A DNA stretch of 64,000 nt from a bacterium. Its GTDB lineage: Bacteria > UBP6 > UBA1177. Position 1 is the first letter of the stretch. Each line of letters begins with the position of its first letter. Positions 41,412 to 50,007 of the stretch are shown piece after piece. The stretch spans positions 25,493 to 89,492 of the forward strand of contig JAFYIZ010000032.1 of assembly GCA_017538365.1 (NCBI GenBank). The letters run 5' to 3'. The notes under the pieces are model-generated. The model made no database searches, was not told where the DNA came from, and saw only the letters and a program-made list of their open reading frames with translations. A program made the position numbers and the translations under genes.

Positions 41412-41813
41412 TTAGTCTTCCTGTGTTGCAAGGAATTCTTCGTATTCTTCAGCGGTCATAAGCGAGCTGAAATCCTCGTCGTTCTCAGCTTCGACTTCAT
41501 AGAGCCAGCCGTCGCCGTAGCAGTCGCTGCTGACTGTTTCGGGGCTGTCTTCAAGCATGTCGTTTACTGCGATGACTGTTCCGGTGATCTGGTTGCAGAT
41601 GTCTTCGGAGCTTTTTACAGTCTCGATTGTGCAGTCAACGCCGTCTTTGTCGATGACGGTTTCCGTTTCCGGAAGTTCAACGTAGGTGATGTCGCCGGCA
41701 TGCTGTGCAGCGAAATCGGTGATACCGAGGCGGTATCTTTTGTTGCCGAGATCCATAACCCATTCGTGTGTTCTCGAATACCTGAGTTCGGAAGGAACGT
41801 TGTAGTTTGACAT
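41412..41813 (-). CDS. gcvH: Glycine cleavage system H protein
   Basis: 133 residues with the lipoyl domain. RYSRTHEWV opens the fold and the lipoylated lysine is Lys67 in CTIETVKSSEDI. GDGWLYEVE follows as usual. H protein carries the aminomethyl group between P, T and L proteins. An acidic tail (MTAEEYEEFLATQED) closes the protein. GGAGAAAATC precedes the ATG. No lipoamide dehydrogenase gene is in the window. Confidence 0.96.
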   Translation of the reverse strand: MSNYNVPSELRYSRTHEWVMDLGNKRYRLGITDFAAQHAGDITYVELPETETVIDKDGVDCTIETVKSSEDICNQITGTVIAVNDMLEDSPETVSSDCYGDGWLYEVEAENDEDFSSLMTAEEYEEFLATQED

Positions 41814-41843
41814 GATTTTCTCCTGAAAAAAGTTATTAAAAAG

Positions 41844-42953
41844 TTATAACATTGAAGCCATTTTCTTTCTTGAAGTGCCCTTTACAAGCGGATTTGCCTT
41901 GACAAAAGCCTTGAAAGTCTTGCCTTTTTCGTTCAAAAGCTCGATCTCTTCGTCAATAGCGAGTTCCTTGTTGACTCTGATGAATCCTGCCGGAACCATT
42001 CCGAGTGAAACTGCCATGATCTCGGAAGTGAGAACGCCGATCTCTTCGCCTTTGTAGAGAACTTTCGAGTGGTCGCCCGGTTTTCTCTTGCCTTCAACGG
42101 TGATTGCATAAGCGAAGATCGTTCCTTTTGCTGCCATAAGCGGCTCTTTGCCGATGAAATCGTGCTCGTAGCTGATAGCGAATTCCCACGGAGTTCCCGC
42201 AGCAACTACGTCCGGACGGACTTCGTGACCCGAAAGCGGAAGGCCTGCTTCAAGTCTGAGAGTGTCTCTTGCGCCGAGTCCTGCCGGCATGATCCCGTAT
42301 TTTTCGCCTCTTGCAAGAAGAAGATCCCAAAGTTTTACGGTCTCTTTGATGTCGCAGTAGATCTCGAAACCGATTTCACCCGTGTAGCCTGTTCTGCTGA
42401 GGAGGACTTTGATGCCGTCAAGGTCAACGTTGTCAACGAAGCGGAAGAACTTGAGTCCTTCGATAGCCTCTCTTCCTGCGATATCAGCGATAAGTTTCGG
42501 CGCGTTCGGGCCCTGAAGGTCGAGTTTGCAGGTATTTGCGCTGATGTTTTCAAGTTTCATATCGGGAAGTGCGTTCTTTTTGAGCCATTCGAAGTCGCTG
42601 TCCTGCGTTCCCGCGTTGACTACGAGCATCCACTTTTCTTCGTTGAAGCGGTAAACGATGCAGTCATCGATGACACAGCCTTTCTCGTTCAGCATGAAGT
42701 TGTACTGAGCCTGACCGTCTTCGATCGCTCTTACATCGTTTGTGAGGATCTTCTGCCAGAAAGCGAAGGAATCCTTTCCGGTGATGATGTATTCACCCAT
42801 GTGACAGATGTCGAAAAGGCCGCAGAATTCACGCGTTGCCTTATGCTCGGCAGTCTGACCTGTCTTATACCACAGCGGCATATCCCAACCGCCGAATTCA
42901 GCCATTGTAGCGCCCATTGCTACGTGTCTTTCAAATAACGGAGTCTTGTTCAT
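41844..42953 (-). CDS. gcvT: Aminomethyltransferase, glycine cleavage T protein
   Basis: 369 residues of GcvT: MNKTPLFERHVAMGATMAEFGGWDMP at the N-terminus (two blocks), FDICHMGEY, LSRTGYTGEIGFEIY and PAGLGARDTLRLEAGLPL are the tetrahydrofolate-binding motifs. It releases ammonia and forms methylene-THF. It is first in the gcv operon, with GAGAGGG upstream. No glycine riboswitch fold is evident in the roughly 45-nt leader. Confidence 0.96.
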   Translation of the reverse strand: MNKTPLFERHVAMGATMAEFGGWDMPLWYKTGQTAEHKATREFCGLFDICHMGEYIITGKDSFAFWQKILTNDVRAIEDGQAQYNFMLNEKGCVIDDCIVYRFNEEKWMLVVNAGTQDSDFEWLKKNALPDMKLENISANTCKLDLQGPNAPKLIADIAGREAIEGLKFFRFVDNVDLDGIKVLLSRTGYTGEIGFEIYCDIKETVKLWDLLLARGEKYGIMPAGLGARDTLRLEAGLPLSGHEVRPDVVAAGTPWEFAISYEHDFIGKEPLMAAKGTIFAYAITVEGKRKPGDHSKVLYKGEEIGVLTSEIMAVSLGMVPAGFIRVNKELAIDEEIELLNEKGKTFKAFVKANPLVKGTSRKKMASML

Positions 42954-42994
42954 AGTTCCCTCTCTTAAATTTATAAGAAAACAAAAATCAGTTG

Positions 42995-43022
42995 TTTATA
43001 GTAAAAAAAATATTCAATGCAA
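42995..43022 (-). promoter_or_regulatory. Predicted promoter of the gcv operon
   Basis: On the minus strand, TTGCAT (43022-43017), 16-nt spacer, TATAAA (43000-42995), about 40 nt before the gcvT ATG. Confidence 0.65.
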
Positions 43023-43061
43023 GGAAAATTTGCGCCTATTTTTTGAGTGCTGCAGTTTTGT

Positions 43062-44057
43062 TTATTTTGCCGTCTGAACGAAGAAAGCCGGAATTTCGCG
43101 GTTTATGACAGTCTTGATTTTTAAGGCATCTTCCGGAGTCAGTTTTTTGACGAAAACAGTGAGTTTTGCCTCAAGCAGTCCGTCTGAAAAAATGATCTCC
43201 AGCTCGTAGTTTTCAGTTTTTGCAGTTACAGCCTCTTTTTTCTGCAACTCAGGATAATATAAAGAGATTTTGTATGTTCCGTGGTCGCTTTTCTTGTCGG
43301 TCAGGTATTCGGTTTTGGGGATTCTGATTCCTTTCAGGCCTTTTCCCTTAAGCGAAACGCTGCTCGGAGCAAAAAAAGGTTCGCCCGCCGTGTCGGCTTT
43401 GATGCCTAAAAGCTCGAAAAGCTCCTTTTTTTCGTAAGGAAGCCGGTTTTCCGTTATGATTTTGACCTCGAAAGAGTCGTCTTTGTTTATTTTGAGGCTG
43501 AAAAGTTCGCGCAGCGGAAAAACTTTTTCCCAGTTTCCTTTTGCGTAGATAAATTCGGGATGGATTACTTTTCCGAGGTGGTTCGTGAAAATTCCGTCTC
43601 CGCTTTTTGCCAGAATCTGTCCTGTCGTATCGCTGTTTTCCTCAAATTTTGCAGTTGAATCGTAAAAAAGCGTAGTTTCGGCAGTTTCGATGTGTTTCCA
43701 GTTTTCGGGAATCGAAAAAGGGGCAGTTTTCTTTTTCACTTTAAAAACTTTTTTTGAAGGGTAAAAAGTGACTGAGCGGGAGCAGAGTTTTTTGTTCCTG
43801 AAGAAAAATTCAATTCCGTCAAGCGGGTTTACGCAGTCAAGCTCCTCAACGATAACGACATTTCTTTCTTCAATGATTTTAATACCTTCTTCCATTATGC
43901 ACGGACCGAATTTTTTAAGATAGTTTCTGCGGACGGAAATATCGTCACTGTGGAGCGCAATTGATTTATAAAGTTCTTCGTCTGTTTCGAATCTTAACTG
44001 GCAAACAGGATTTTCTGCTGAAACTGCGAGAAATAACGCGAATAAAAACGAAAACAC
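43062..44057 (-). CDS. Exported protein of unknown function (331 aa)
   Basis: A GTG start overlaps the last base of the rplS stop. Residues 1-14 (MFSFLFALFLAVSA) form a short signal peptide. The rest is a beta-rich sequence with three cysteines in the first 100 residues (NPVCQLRF, FGPCIMEE, LDCVNPLDG) and repeated Lys-rich strands. I do not recognise a family. It sits at the end of the trmD-rplS operon, but nothing ties it to translation; a cell-envelope role is the simplest reading. Confidence 0.65.
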   Translation of the reverse strand: MFSFLFALFLAVSAENPVCQLRFETDEELYKSIALHSDDISVRRNYLKKFGPCIMEEGIKIIEERNVVIVEELDCVNPLDGIEFFFRNKKLCSRSVTFYPSKKVFKVKKKTAPFSIPENWKHIETAETTLFYDSTAKFEENSDTTGQILAKSGDGIFTNHLGKVIHPEFIYAKGNWEKVFPLRELFSLKINKDDSFEVKIITENRLPYEKKELFELLGIKADTAGEPFFAPSSVSLKGKGLKGIRIPKTEYLTDKKSDHGTYKISLYYPELQKKEAVTAKTENYELEIIFSDGLLEAKLTVFVKKLTPEDALKIKTVINREIPAFFVQTAK

Positions 44058-44416
44058 TACCAGATGTTTTTCGGTTTGATTCTAGCTGCGTTGCCCTTAC
44101 GAAGTCTCTGATAGTAAAGTTTGCTTCTGCGTACGAGACCTCTGTTTACGAGCTCTATCTTCTCGATCATCGGGGAGTGAAGCGGGAATATCTTTTCAAC
44201 GCCGTAGCCGCCCGAGAACTTTCTGACTGTTATTGTGGTTCTGTTGTTGTCTCTGCCGTTTTTAATAGCGATGACATCGCCCTTGAAGATCTGGATACGA
44301 ACTTTTTCACCTTCGATGATACGGGTGTGAACTTCGATTTTATCTCCCGGTTTTACATAGTAATGGTCAATTCTTCTCTGCTGATTTTCAAGTTTTTGAA
44401 TAATGTTGGTTGTCAT
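44057..44416 (-). CDS. rplS: 50S ribosomal protein L19
   Basis: 119 residues: DHYYVKPGDKIEVHTRIIEG, FKGDVIAIKNGRDNNRTTI, RKFSGGYGVEKIFPLHSP and VRRSKLYYQRLRKGNAARIK are standard L19 segments at the 30S-50S interface. ATG 44416 was chosen because GGAGGAGTT lies 4 nt upstream; a TTG at 44431 overlaps that site. It follows the trmD and RNA methyltransferase genes, keeping the common trmD-rplS neighbourhood, but rpsP and rimM are missing. Confidence 0.96.
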   Translation of the reverse strand: MTTNIIQKLENQQRRIDHYYVKPGDKIEVHTRIIEGEKVRIQIFKGDVIAIKNGRDNNRTTITVRKFSGGYGVEKIFPLHSPMIEKIELVNRGLVRRSKLYYQRLRKGNAARIKPKNIW

Positions 44417-44449
44417 TTTTAACTCCTCCAAAAATAACGCGGCGGCATA

Positions 44450-44998
44450 TTAGTCAGTTCTACTCAATCTGTCAATAAAAATCGACACCGCGCTTCTTAC
44501 GCTAAGATGGTTATAGCCAGTTCCCAAGTCTATCGGCTCAAGTAAAAAATCTAATGAATTCAAAAAGTTGTCTTCCATTCCGCCCGCCGTTCCGAAGAGT
44601 ATCAGAACGGGTTTGTTTTTTTCTTCTTTAAGCTCTTTTATTGTTATAGATTTTTCTTTTTTTCTTGCAGTCGTTCCGATCGTGACCGGTTTTATTTTCC
44701 ATTTTTCTTCAATCTCTTTTTTTGCTTCATCAAGACTCGGAACTATCTTCATTACCTGAAGCGCTTTAAACCGGTCGGGGTTGTAGGTTTTTCCTTCTCC
44801 TAAAGTCCAGTGCGATGCGAGCTGCGTTGCGATAGAGCGCATTTTTTCATCGGGGTGGATCACGAAGTATCCGCCGAGATCGTAAGTTGCGCAGACTCTC
44901 GCGATGTCGTGCAGATCAAGGTTGGTAATCGATGAAGTTATGGCTGCGCCGTTTCTAAGAACGGGGCTGTGGATAAGTCCGATATAAAAATTTTTCAT
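44450..44998 (-). CDS. SPOUT-type RNA methyltransferase (PF09936-like)
   Basis: 182 residues: YIGLIHSPVLRNGAAITSSIT, NLDLHDIARVCATYDLGGYFVI and LILFGTAGGMEDNFL match the SAM-dependent RNA methyltransferase family PF09936, known beside or fused to TrmD in several phyla. SPOUT fold; the target nucleotide is not established. The ATG overlaps the trmD stop by 4 nt, so it is translated with trmD. Confidence 0.85.
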   Translation of the reverse strand: MKNFYIGLIHSPVLRNGAAITSSITNLDLHDIARVCATYDLGGYFVIHPDEKMRSIATQLASHWTLGEGKTYNPDRFKALQVMKIVPSLDEAKKEIEEKWKIKPVTIGTTARKKEKSITIKELKEEKNKPVLILFGTAGGMEDNFLNSLDFLLEPIDLGTGYNHLSVRSAVSIFIDRLSRTD

Positions 44999-45711
44999 TT
45001 CATTTCTTCCCAGAATTCAGGTGGAATTTTTGAAAGCAGGTCTGGTCTGTTTTCCGCTGTTTTTGCCAGAGCGTTACGCAAACGCCACGCTTCGATTTTG
45101 GCATGGTTCCCGCCCAAAAGAACTTTCGGTATCGCCAACCCTCTGAAAACACGCGGCATTGTGTACTGGTCGTGTTCAAGCAGAGGAAGCGAAAAAGACT
45201 CGTTTTTGAAAGATTCTTCGTTTCCAAGAACGCCCGGAATAAGGCGTGTTATTGCATCAATCACCGAAAGTGCCGCAGGTTCGCCACCGGTGAGGACATA
45301 ATCGCCGACAGAAAGTTCGATTGCGCCTGAAATATCAATAAAACGCTGGTCAATCCCTTCGTAGTGGCCGCAGACAATGATCAGATGTTCTGCATTTTCG
45401 GAAAATTCGACCGCTTTCTGCTGGTTGAAAAGTTTTCCGCGGGGAGACATAACGATTGTTATCGTTTTTTCGGTTTTCGGAAGTGCTTCCCACGCAGCAG
45501 TTATAACTTCCGGTTTCATCACAAGTCCGGCGCCGCCGCCGTATGGAGAATCATCGACCTGACGCCTGTTTCCCAGTCCGAATTCGCGGATCTGGTGCAG
45601 ATTGAGTTCGAGCGTTCCGTTATCGAGCGCCCTTTTCATCATGCTGACAGAGAAGGGTGATTCGAAAAATTCGGGGAAAAGTGTCAGAACATCAATTTTC
45701 AGGTGCTTCAT
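44995..45711 (-). CDS. trmD: tRNA (guanine37-N1)-methyltransferase
   Basis: 238 residues from ATG 45711 (MKHLKIDVLTLFPEFFE), the canonical N-terminus; the longer in-frame reading to 45777 runs into the upstream gene. RQVDDSPYGGGAGLVMKPE, GHYEGIDQRF, SVGDYVLTGGEPAAL and LPLLEHDQYTMPRVF are TrmD trefoil-knot motifs. It methylates G37 to prevent frameshifting. It overlaps the LpoA-like gene by 20 nt. Confidence 0.95.
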   Translation of the reverse strand: MKHLKIDVLTLFPEFFESPFSVSMMKRALDNGTLELNLHQIREFGLGNRRQVDDSPYGGGAGLVMKPEVITAAWEALPKTEKTITIVMSPRGKLFNQQKAVEFSENAEHLIIVCGHYEGIDQRFIDISGAIELSVGDYVLTGGEPAALSVIDAITRLIPGVLGNEESFKNESFSLPLLEHDQYTMPRVFRGLAIPKVLLGGNHAKIEAWRLRNALAKTAENRPDLLSKIPPEFWEEMK

Positions 45712-47806
45712 TTTCACTCTCTTCAGGCTTTCCTTCTTTAAGTTTTTCCTCGGCTTTGCGCTTGAGTTCCTCTTCAATCTCTTCTTTGGTCATAAAAGGT
45801 TCTTTTTTCCTGCCGATAAGTATTTCTCCGCTTCCTGTCATGCGGTTCAGCTCATCGAATTTTACGGTTTTCCCTGAAATTAGCGATGTGTATGAAGTGC
45901 TTTTCAGCGCCTCGACGAAATTTCCGATGTCGCTTTTCTGCGAAGCCGCGAGAGCCGTCGTAACCGTGTCAGTTACCTCTGCCGCAATAGTTTCGGCAAA
46001 GTAGAGCGCGCGGTTGTTGGCATCTTTGAAAGCCTTGGATATTTTTGAATATTTTTCATTTTTTTCAGTTGCGTCCTGTCTCGGCGCGAAAATTATCATG
46101 CCGTCAATAAGTTTGTCGAGTTCTTCAATATTTTTCGTGCTGCTCAGCATTTCTGAGGGGCCTAAAACAAGAATCTGCTGAATATCCCAGTCGTAGCCGT
46201 CTTTTCTCAGTTCCTGCTTTTTGACAGTGACTGCACGGTTCAGATATTTCTGGAAGTATGCGAATTCAACGTTGAGGTAGGGGAATGCCGGAAGAAGGCT
46301 CGCCGTCTGCTTCGGATCGGTGAGAACGACCAGAACTTCAAAGTTGCACTTGCCTGGGATTCTCTTTATGAAGCTGTCAACGGCGCGGTTCATGATTGCG
46401 TTTGTCGTGAATTTTTCTTTATTGCGCCATTTGAATCCGCGGATCGCTTCGTCGTAGTTGTCCTGCTTGCCGACAACTTTTTCAACATCGTCCTTATATG
46501 CTCTGTCTGCCGGAGAAATGTCAATAATATCCGTGACTTGACCGCCTGCTTCCTCGATTTTCTTCCAGTATGTGTCGCGCAGCGCCCTGCCGTTTGCATC
46601 GTCAATGTAGGCAATTGCGAATTTTGTTTTTTCCCTTTCGGAAACGGCGTATTTTACGAGGTTTTCAGCTTCCAGATCTTTTGTCTGGCGCACGTTGAAA
46701 AAGAGCGAATCAGGGTTCGTGCCGAACGGAATATATGAAATGACGGGAATCGAATATTCAGCCGATTTCGTTATGAAACTTTCCGCAAATTCCGGCGCAA
46801 AAAACGGTCCGATAACGGCAAAACATTTGATTTCTTTGGCTTTTTTCATTAAGCTGTCAACAGTCTCAGTACTCTCATATTCGATGAATTCGGGTTTTAT
46901 TCCGTTTTTGTCAAACTTGTTCAGATGCCAGTTGATGTAAGTTTTGATGACTTCGTTGTATTTGCTCCATTTATCGTTTGAAGAGAGTGCGACGCAGACT
47001 TTTTTCCAGTCCGGAACGTAGCTTTTATCAAATTCAAAAACAGCTACAGGCTGGTTTTCTTCAATGTTTTCGGCGGTTTCAGGAACTGCGGTTTCAGGAA
47101 CTGTGGTTTCCGGCGCAGCGGTTTCAGCTTCTTCATCTGCTTTCTGTTCCTGAATGATGTTTTCCATGGTTTGCGGCTGTGCTTCTCCGGCTACAGGCTC
47201 TGAGTTTCCGTTCAGCGCATTGTTGAAATTGCGCCTGTTTTCCTCGCTTTCGTTGAGCCATGCGTCAAATTCTGGCTGAAGGTTGGCCTTTTTTTCATCG
47301 TCAAATTCGTTGTACCACCTTGCCGCCGCATCGAACCTCTTTGAATAGAGATATGCAAAGAAAACTGTTTTTGAGGCTTCAAGTTTGGGTGCTTTATCAA
47401 GTTTGAGATAAACCGAAAAAATCCATTTCAGCGCATCGTTGTAATTTTTTTCGGCAAGAGCCGCATTTCCTGCCATGAGGTGCGTTTTGTGGGTGAACGG
47501 AGCAACATCTTTAAGTTCTTCAAGCACCTTGAGCGCTTCGCCGTATTTCTTCTGGTTGTATAAAGCCGATGCGAGCATGAATTTTATCTGGTTGGTCTGC
47601 CATTTTGCCCATTCGAAAGCGAAAAGCTCTTTCGAATAGCTTTCCATCTCTGCGAAATTGTTCTCTGATTCCAATGACTTATACTTTGCCTCGACTTCTT
47701 CCCATTCCGGATTCGCCGGAGTTTCGTTTGCTTCGAGTGTCGAGCAGCTTACCTGAAATAAAGCCGAAACAACTATTAAAACAATTGCCAAAAATCTGAT
47801 TTTCAT
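45692..47806 (-). CDS. LpoA-like lipoprotein: TPR region plus periplasmic-binding fold
   Basis: 704 residues: lipoprotein signal (ALFQVSCSTLEAN), TPR-like helices (about 30-190, with YNQKKYGEALKVLEEL and AEKNYNDALKWIFSVYL), a Pro/Glu/Thr linker with repeated PETAVPET, then a type 1 periplasmic-binding domain (ECFAVIGPFFAPEF-like strand, IPVISYIPFGTNPDSLFFNVRQT in parts, IAYIDDANGRALRDTYWKKI). This TPR plus LIVBP layout is that of penicillin-binding protein activator LpoA, so activation of a peptidoglycan synthase is possible. The acidic Lys-rich tail overlaps trmD. Confidence 0.75.
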   Translation of the reverse strand: MKIRFLAIVLIVVSALFQVSCSTLEANETPANPEWEEVEAKYKSLESENNFAEMESYSKELFAFEWAKWQTNQIKFMLASALYNQKKYGEALKVLEELKDVAPFTHKTHLMAGNAALAEKNYNDALKWIFSVYLKLDKAPKLEASKTVFFAYLYSKRFDAAARWYNEFDDEKKANLQPEFDAWLNESEENRRNFNNALNGNSEPVAGEAQPQTMENIIQEQKADEEAETAAPETTVPETAVPETAENIEENQPVAVFEFDKSYVPDWKKVCVALSSNDKWSKYNEVIKTYINWHLNKFDKNGIKPEFIEYESTETVDSLMKKAKEIKCFAVIGPFFAPEFAESFITKSAEYSIPVISYIPFGTNPDSLFFNVRQTKDLEAENLVKYAVSEREKTKFAIAYIDDANGRALRDTYWKKIEEAGGQVTDIIDISPADRAYKDDVEKVVGKQDNYDEAIRGFKWRNKEKFTTNAIMNRAVDSFIKRIPGKCNFEVLVVLTDPKQTASLLPAFPYLNVEFAYFQKYLNRAVTVKKQELRKDGYDWDIQQILVLGPSEMLSSTKNIEELDKLIDGMIIFAPRQDATEKNEKYSKISKAFKDANNRALYFAETIAAEVTDTVTTALAASQKSDIGNFVEALKSTSYTSLISGKTVKFDELNRMTGSGEILIGRKKEPFMTKEEIEEELKRKAEEKLKEGKPEESENEAPEN

Positions 47807-47831
47807 GCGTCACCTCACATTTAAACGCGGC

Positions 47832-47859
47832 ATTTTACGAAAAAACGGCAAATAATCAA
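47832..47859 (-). promoter_or_regulatory. Predicted promoter of the LpoA-like-trmD-rplS operon
   Basis: On the minus strand, TTGATT (47859-47854), 16-nt spacer, TAAAAT (47837-47832), then GCCGCG; about 25 nt before the ATG at 47806. Confidence 0.6.
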
Positions 47860-47886
47860 GGGAACTGAAAATGCAGGGCTTCATTC

Positions 47887-47914
47887 TTGCCAACCTTAAA
47901 ATAAAAAATATACT
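47887..47914 (+). promoter_or_regulatory. Predicted promoter of the IgGFc-type lipoprotein gene
   Basis: TTGCCA (47887-47892), 16-nt spacer, TATACT (47909-47914), then CCGCGG; 35 nt before ATG 47950. Confidence 0.65.
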
Positions 47915-47949
47915 CCGCGGTGTTGTTTCGATAATTTCGAGGTGAATCT

Positions 47950-49878
47950 ATGAAAAAAGTGATTTTTTTAATGTTTGTTTTCCTTTCGGTGTTCATGTTT
48001 GCGGGATGTACAGCATCTGATGACGAGGAAGAAGAACTCGTTGTTCCGGACGGCGATGGCGGCGAAGTGATTTCGGACGGAGACAGTTCCGGAACGAATG
48101 ATTTGGATAACAGTCAAAGTTCAGATACCGACACTGTTGTTCCTGATGCTGATAGTGACGGCGGCAACAATCAGGAACAGCCGGATATTGACACGACGCC
48201 TGTCACGACATACTGCAATCCCGGAATGAAAGTTTGCGACGCGAGCGACCCGAACAGCGTTTTTCTGTGCAAAGAAGACGGCTCGGGAGTTGAAACACCT
48301 GCAGTTGAAAAGTGTGAGGAAGGTTACTCCTGCCTGAACGGAAACTGCCACCCCGGCGCCTGCCTGTCAGGAGACGGCTATGAGGGATGCGAATTCTACA
48401 CGGCGAAGCTCAACAACTCTGCAACCGGCAAGGATACGTTCTCGGTGGCATTTGCGAACGCAAATCCTGAAAAAACCGCAACAATTCAGTTCTTCAAGGT
48501 CACCGGCGAGGGGACAGAAGAGCCGATTCCGAACTTCGAATACTGCGAGCAGGTCGAAAAATCGAGCATTTTCGGTTCCTACAACGATATGGACTGCAAA
48601 AACCACGACTCATCATTCATAATTACTGTTCCGCCTCAGAGCACCGTTATGGTAACTCCGACAAAGGAACAGCGTATGCTTGACGGGACGGCAGCGAGCT
48701 ACCTGAGTTTTCACATAGTTTCAGACTTTCCGGTAATCGCGTACCAGTTCAACCCGTACTACAACAACTCCTACTCGAACGACGCAAGTCTCCTTTTTCC
48801 GACAACAAGGCTCGGGACTGAATATTACGTAGCAACCTACGAGAGCCAGAAAGGTTACGACGGAAACGGCACTGCTTATTTCACGGTTATCGGCGCTTCC
48901 AACACGAATGTCGAGCTTGAGATTACGCCGACAGCTGCAATTCCGGCCGGGAACGGCATTCCCGGCACTGCCGCAGGAGTTCCGATGGTTGTCGAGCTCA
49001 AGGCGGGTGAAGTTCTCAACATCGAAAACGCATCAAAGTTCGATGATTTCACCGGAACGAAGGTCGCCTGCAAAAATCCTAACCAGAACTGCTCACCGTT
49101 CGTTGTTTTTGGTGGTCATGCCTGTGCCTATGTTCCGCGCAGCAAGGGCTACTGCGACCACCTCGAGCACCAGCTGATGCCTGTCAGCCGCTGGGGCCGT
49201 AACTATGTCGTTGTCAAGACAAAGCCGAGAAGCTATGCCCGCGATGTCGTCCGCGTTGTCGCAGGCTTTGACGAAACAGATGTTACCGTCAGCATCATCG
49301 ACGATAACCACGGAAACGGTTCGACGCAGACAGTTTCGCTTAACGCCGGCCAGATGCACGAGTTCGATATCGTCCAGCACGATACGGACAGCGACTGGTT
49401 CCAGCCGGGAACAGCGAATATCACCGCGACCAAGCCTGTTCAGGTTGTCCAGTTCATGTCCGGTGCAGAGGATATCAGCTCGAGCTGCGATGACGACAGC
49501 CCTGGTTCCTCGCACTCAGGCTGCAACGGCGACCCTGCAATGACAATTGTTCCGCCTGTCGAGCAGTACAGACAGGAGTATTTCTTCTTCAGCACATCGC
49601 TTGACGACTACTCGAACAGCAGTGAATACACCGAAAACTATGTCAGTGTCGTCACTGACGACGGCTCGGAAATCACACTTGACGAAACTTCACCTTCGCC
49701 GAGGATGAGCGGCACTATCATAAACACAGACAAGCGTTTCTATATTTTTGACCTCGACGACTACTTCATGAGTCATCACCTGGCCTGCACGAAATCCTGC
49801 GGCATTCAGGTTTACGGCTGGAGCATGGACATCAGCTACATGTATCCCGGCGGACTCGACCTTAAGATGCTGAAATAA
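47950..49878 (+). CDS. IgGFc-binding-domain lipoprotein
   Basis: 642 residues: lipoprotein signal (FMFAGCTASDDEEEE), an Asp/Ser-rich linker to about residue 90, a small Cys-rich module (YCNPGMKVCDASD, CEEGYSCLNGNC) and a long beta-rich domain with the IgGFc-binding N-terminal-domain pattern: FHIVSDFPVIAYQFNPY, FVVFGGHACAYVPRS, CDHLEHQLMPVSRWG and ITATKPVQVVQFMSG. Such proteins are common on the surface of Myxococcota and likely bind glycans or host proteins; the ligand is unknown. Monocistronic with its own promoter. Confidence 0.85.
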   Translation: MKKVIFLMFVFLSVFMFAGCTASDDEEEELVVPDGDGGEVISDGDSSGTNDLDNSQSSDTDTVVPDADSDGGNNQEQPDIDTTPVTTYCNPGMKVCDASDPNSVFLCKEDGSGVETPAVEKCEEGYSCLNGNCHPGACLSGDGYEGCEFYTAKLNNSATGKDTFSVAFANANPEKTATIQFFKVTGEGTEEPIPNFEYCEQVEKSSIFGSYNDMDCKNHDSSFIITVPPQSTVMVTPTKEQRMLDGTAASYLSFHIVSDFPVIAYQFNPYYNNSYSNDASLLFPTTRLGTEYYVATYESQKGYDGNGTAYFTVIGASNTNVELEITPTAAIPAGNGIPGTAAGVPMVVELKAGEVLNIENASKFDDFTGTKVACKNPNQNCSPFVVFGGHACAYVPRSKGYCDHLEHQLMPVSRWGRNYVVVKTKPRSYARDVVRVVAGFDETDVTVSIIDDNHGNGSTQTVSLNAGQMHEFDIVQHDTDSDWFQPGTANITATKPVQVVQFMSGAEDISSSCDDDSPGSSHSGCNGDPAMTIVPPVEQYRQEYFFFSTSLDDYSNSSEYTENYVSVVTDDGSEITLDETSPSPRMSGTIINTDKRFYIFDLDDYFMSHHLACTKSCGIQVYGWSMDISYMYPGGLDLKMLK

Positions 49879-49885
49879 ACTAACC

Positions 49886-50000
49886 GGCGCAATCGTGAAA
49901 AACCGCCTCTGAAAATATGGCGCAAACGTGAAAATTTACTTGACAAAATATGGCGCAAACGTGAAAATAATACCGTAAATTAGTGGCGCAATCGTGAGGA
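49886..50000 (+). repeat. Four 16-bp units with exact 33-bp period upstream of the AAA/DUF4143 gene
   Basis: Units GGCGCAAWCGTGAAAA start at 49886, 49919, 49952 and 49985; the fourth ends GTGAGGA and supplies the Shine-Dalgarno sequence of the gene at 50008. Spacers are all 17 nt, and two end AAAATAT. A consensus -35 TTGACA (49940-49945) lies in the second spacer. No ORF covers the array. Two more units follow the gene at 51400. Confidence 0.9.
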
Positions 50001-50007
50001 TACAGCC

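Noticed and set aside
38857-42938. Long plus-strand ORFs at 38857-39780, 40041-40859 and 42069-42938
   Set aside because: All are antisense shadows of gcvPB, gcvPA and gcvT with mirrored codon bias and no start signals.
42954-43061. Glycine riboswitch upstream of gcvT
   Set aside because: The leader is about 45 nt and AT-rich with no paired aptamer-like stems; too short for the fold.
49886-50000. CRISPR array
   Set aside because: The repeats are only 16 bp, spacers 17 nt and partly conserved, and no cas gene is present.
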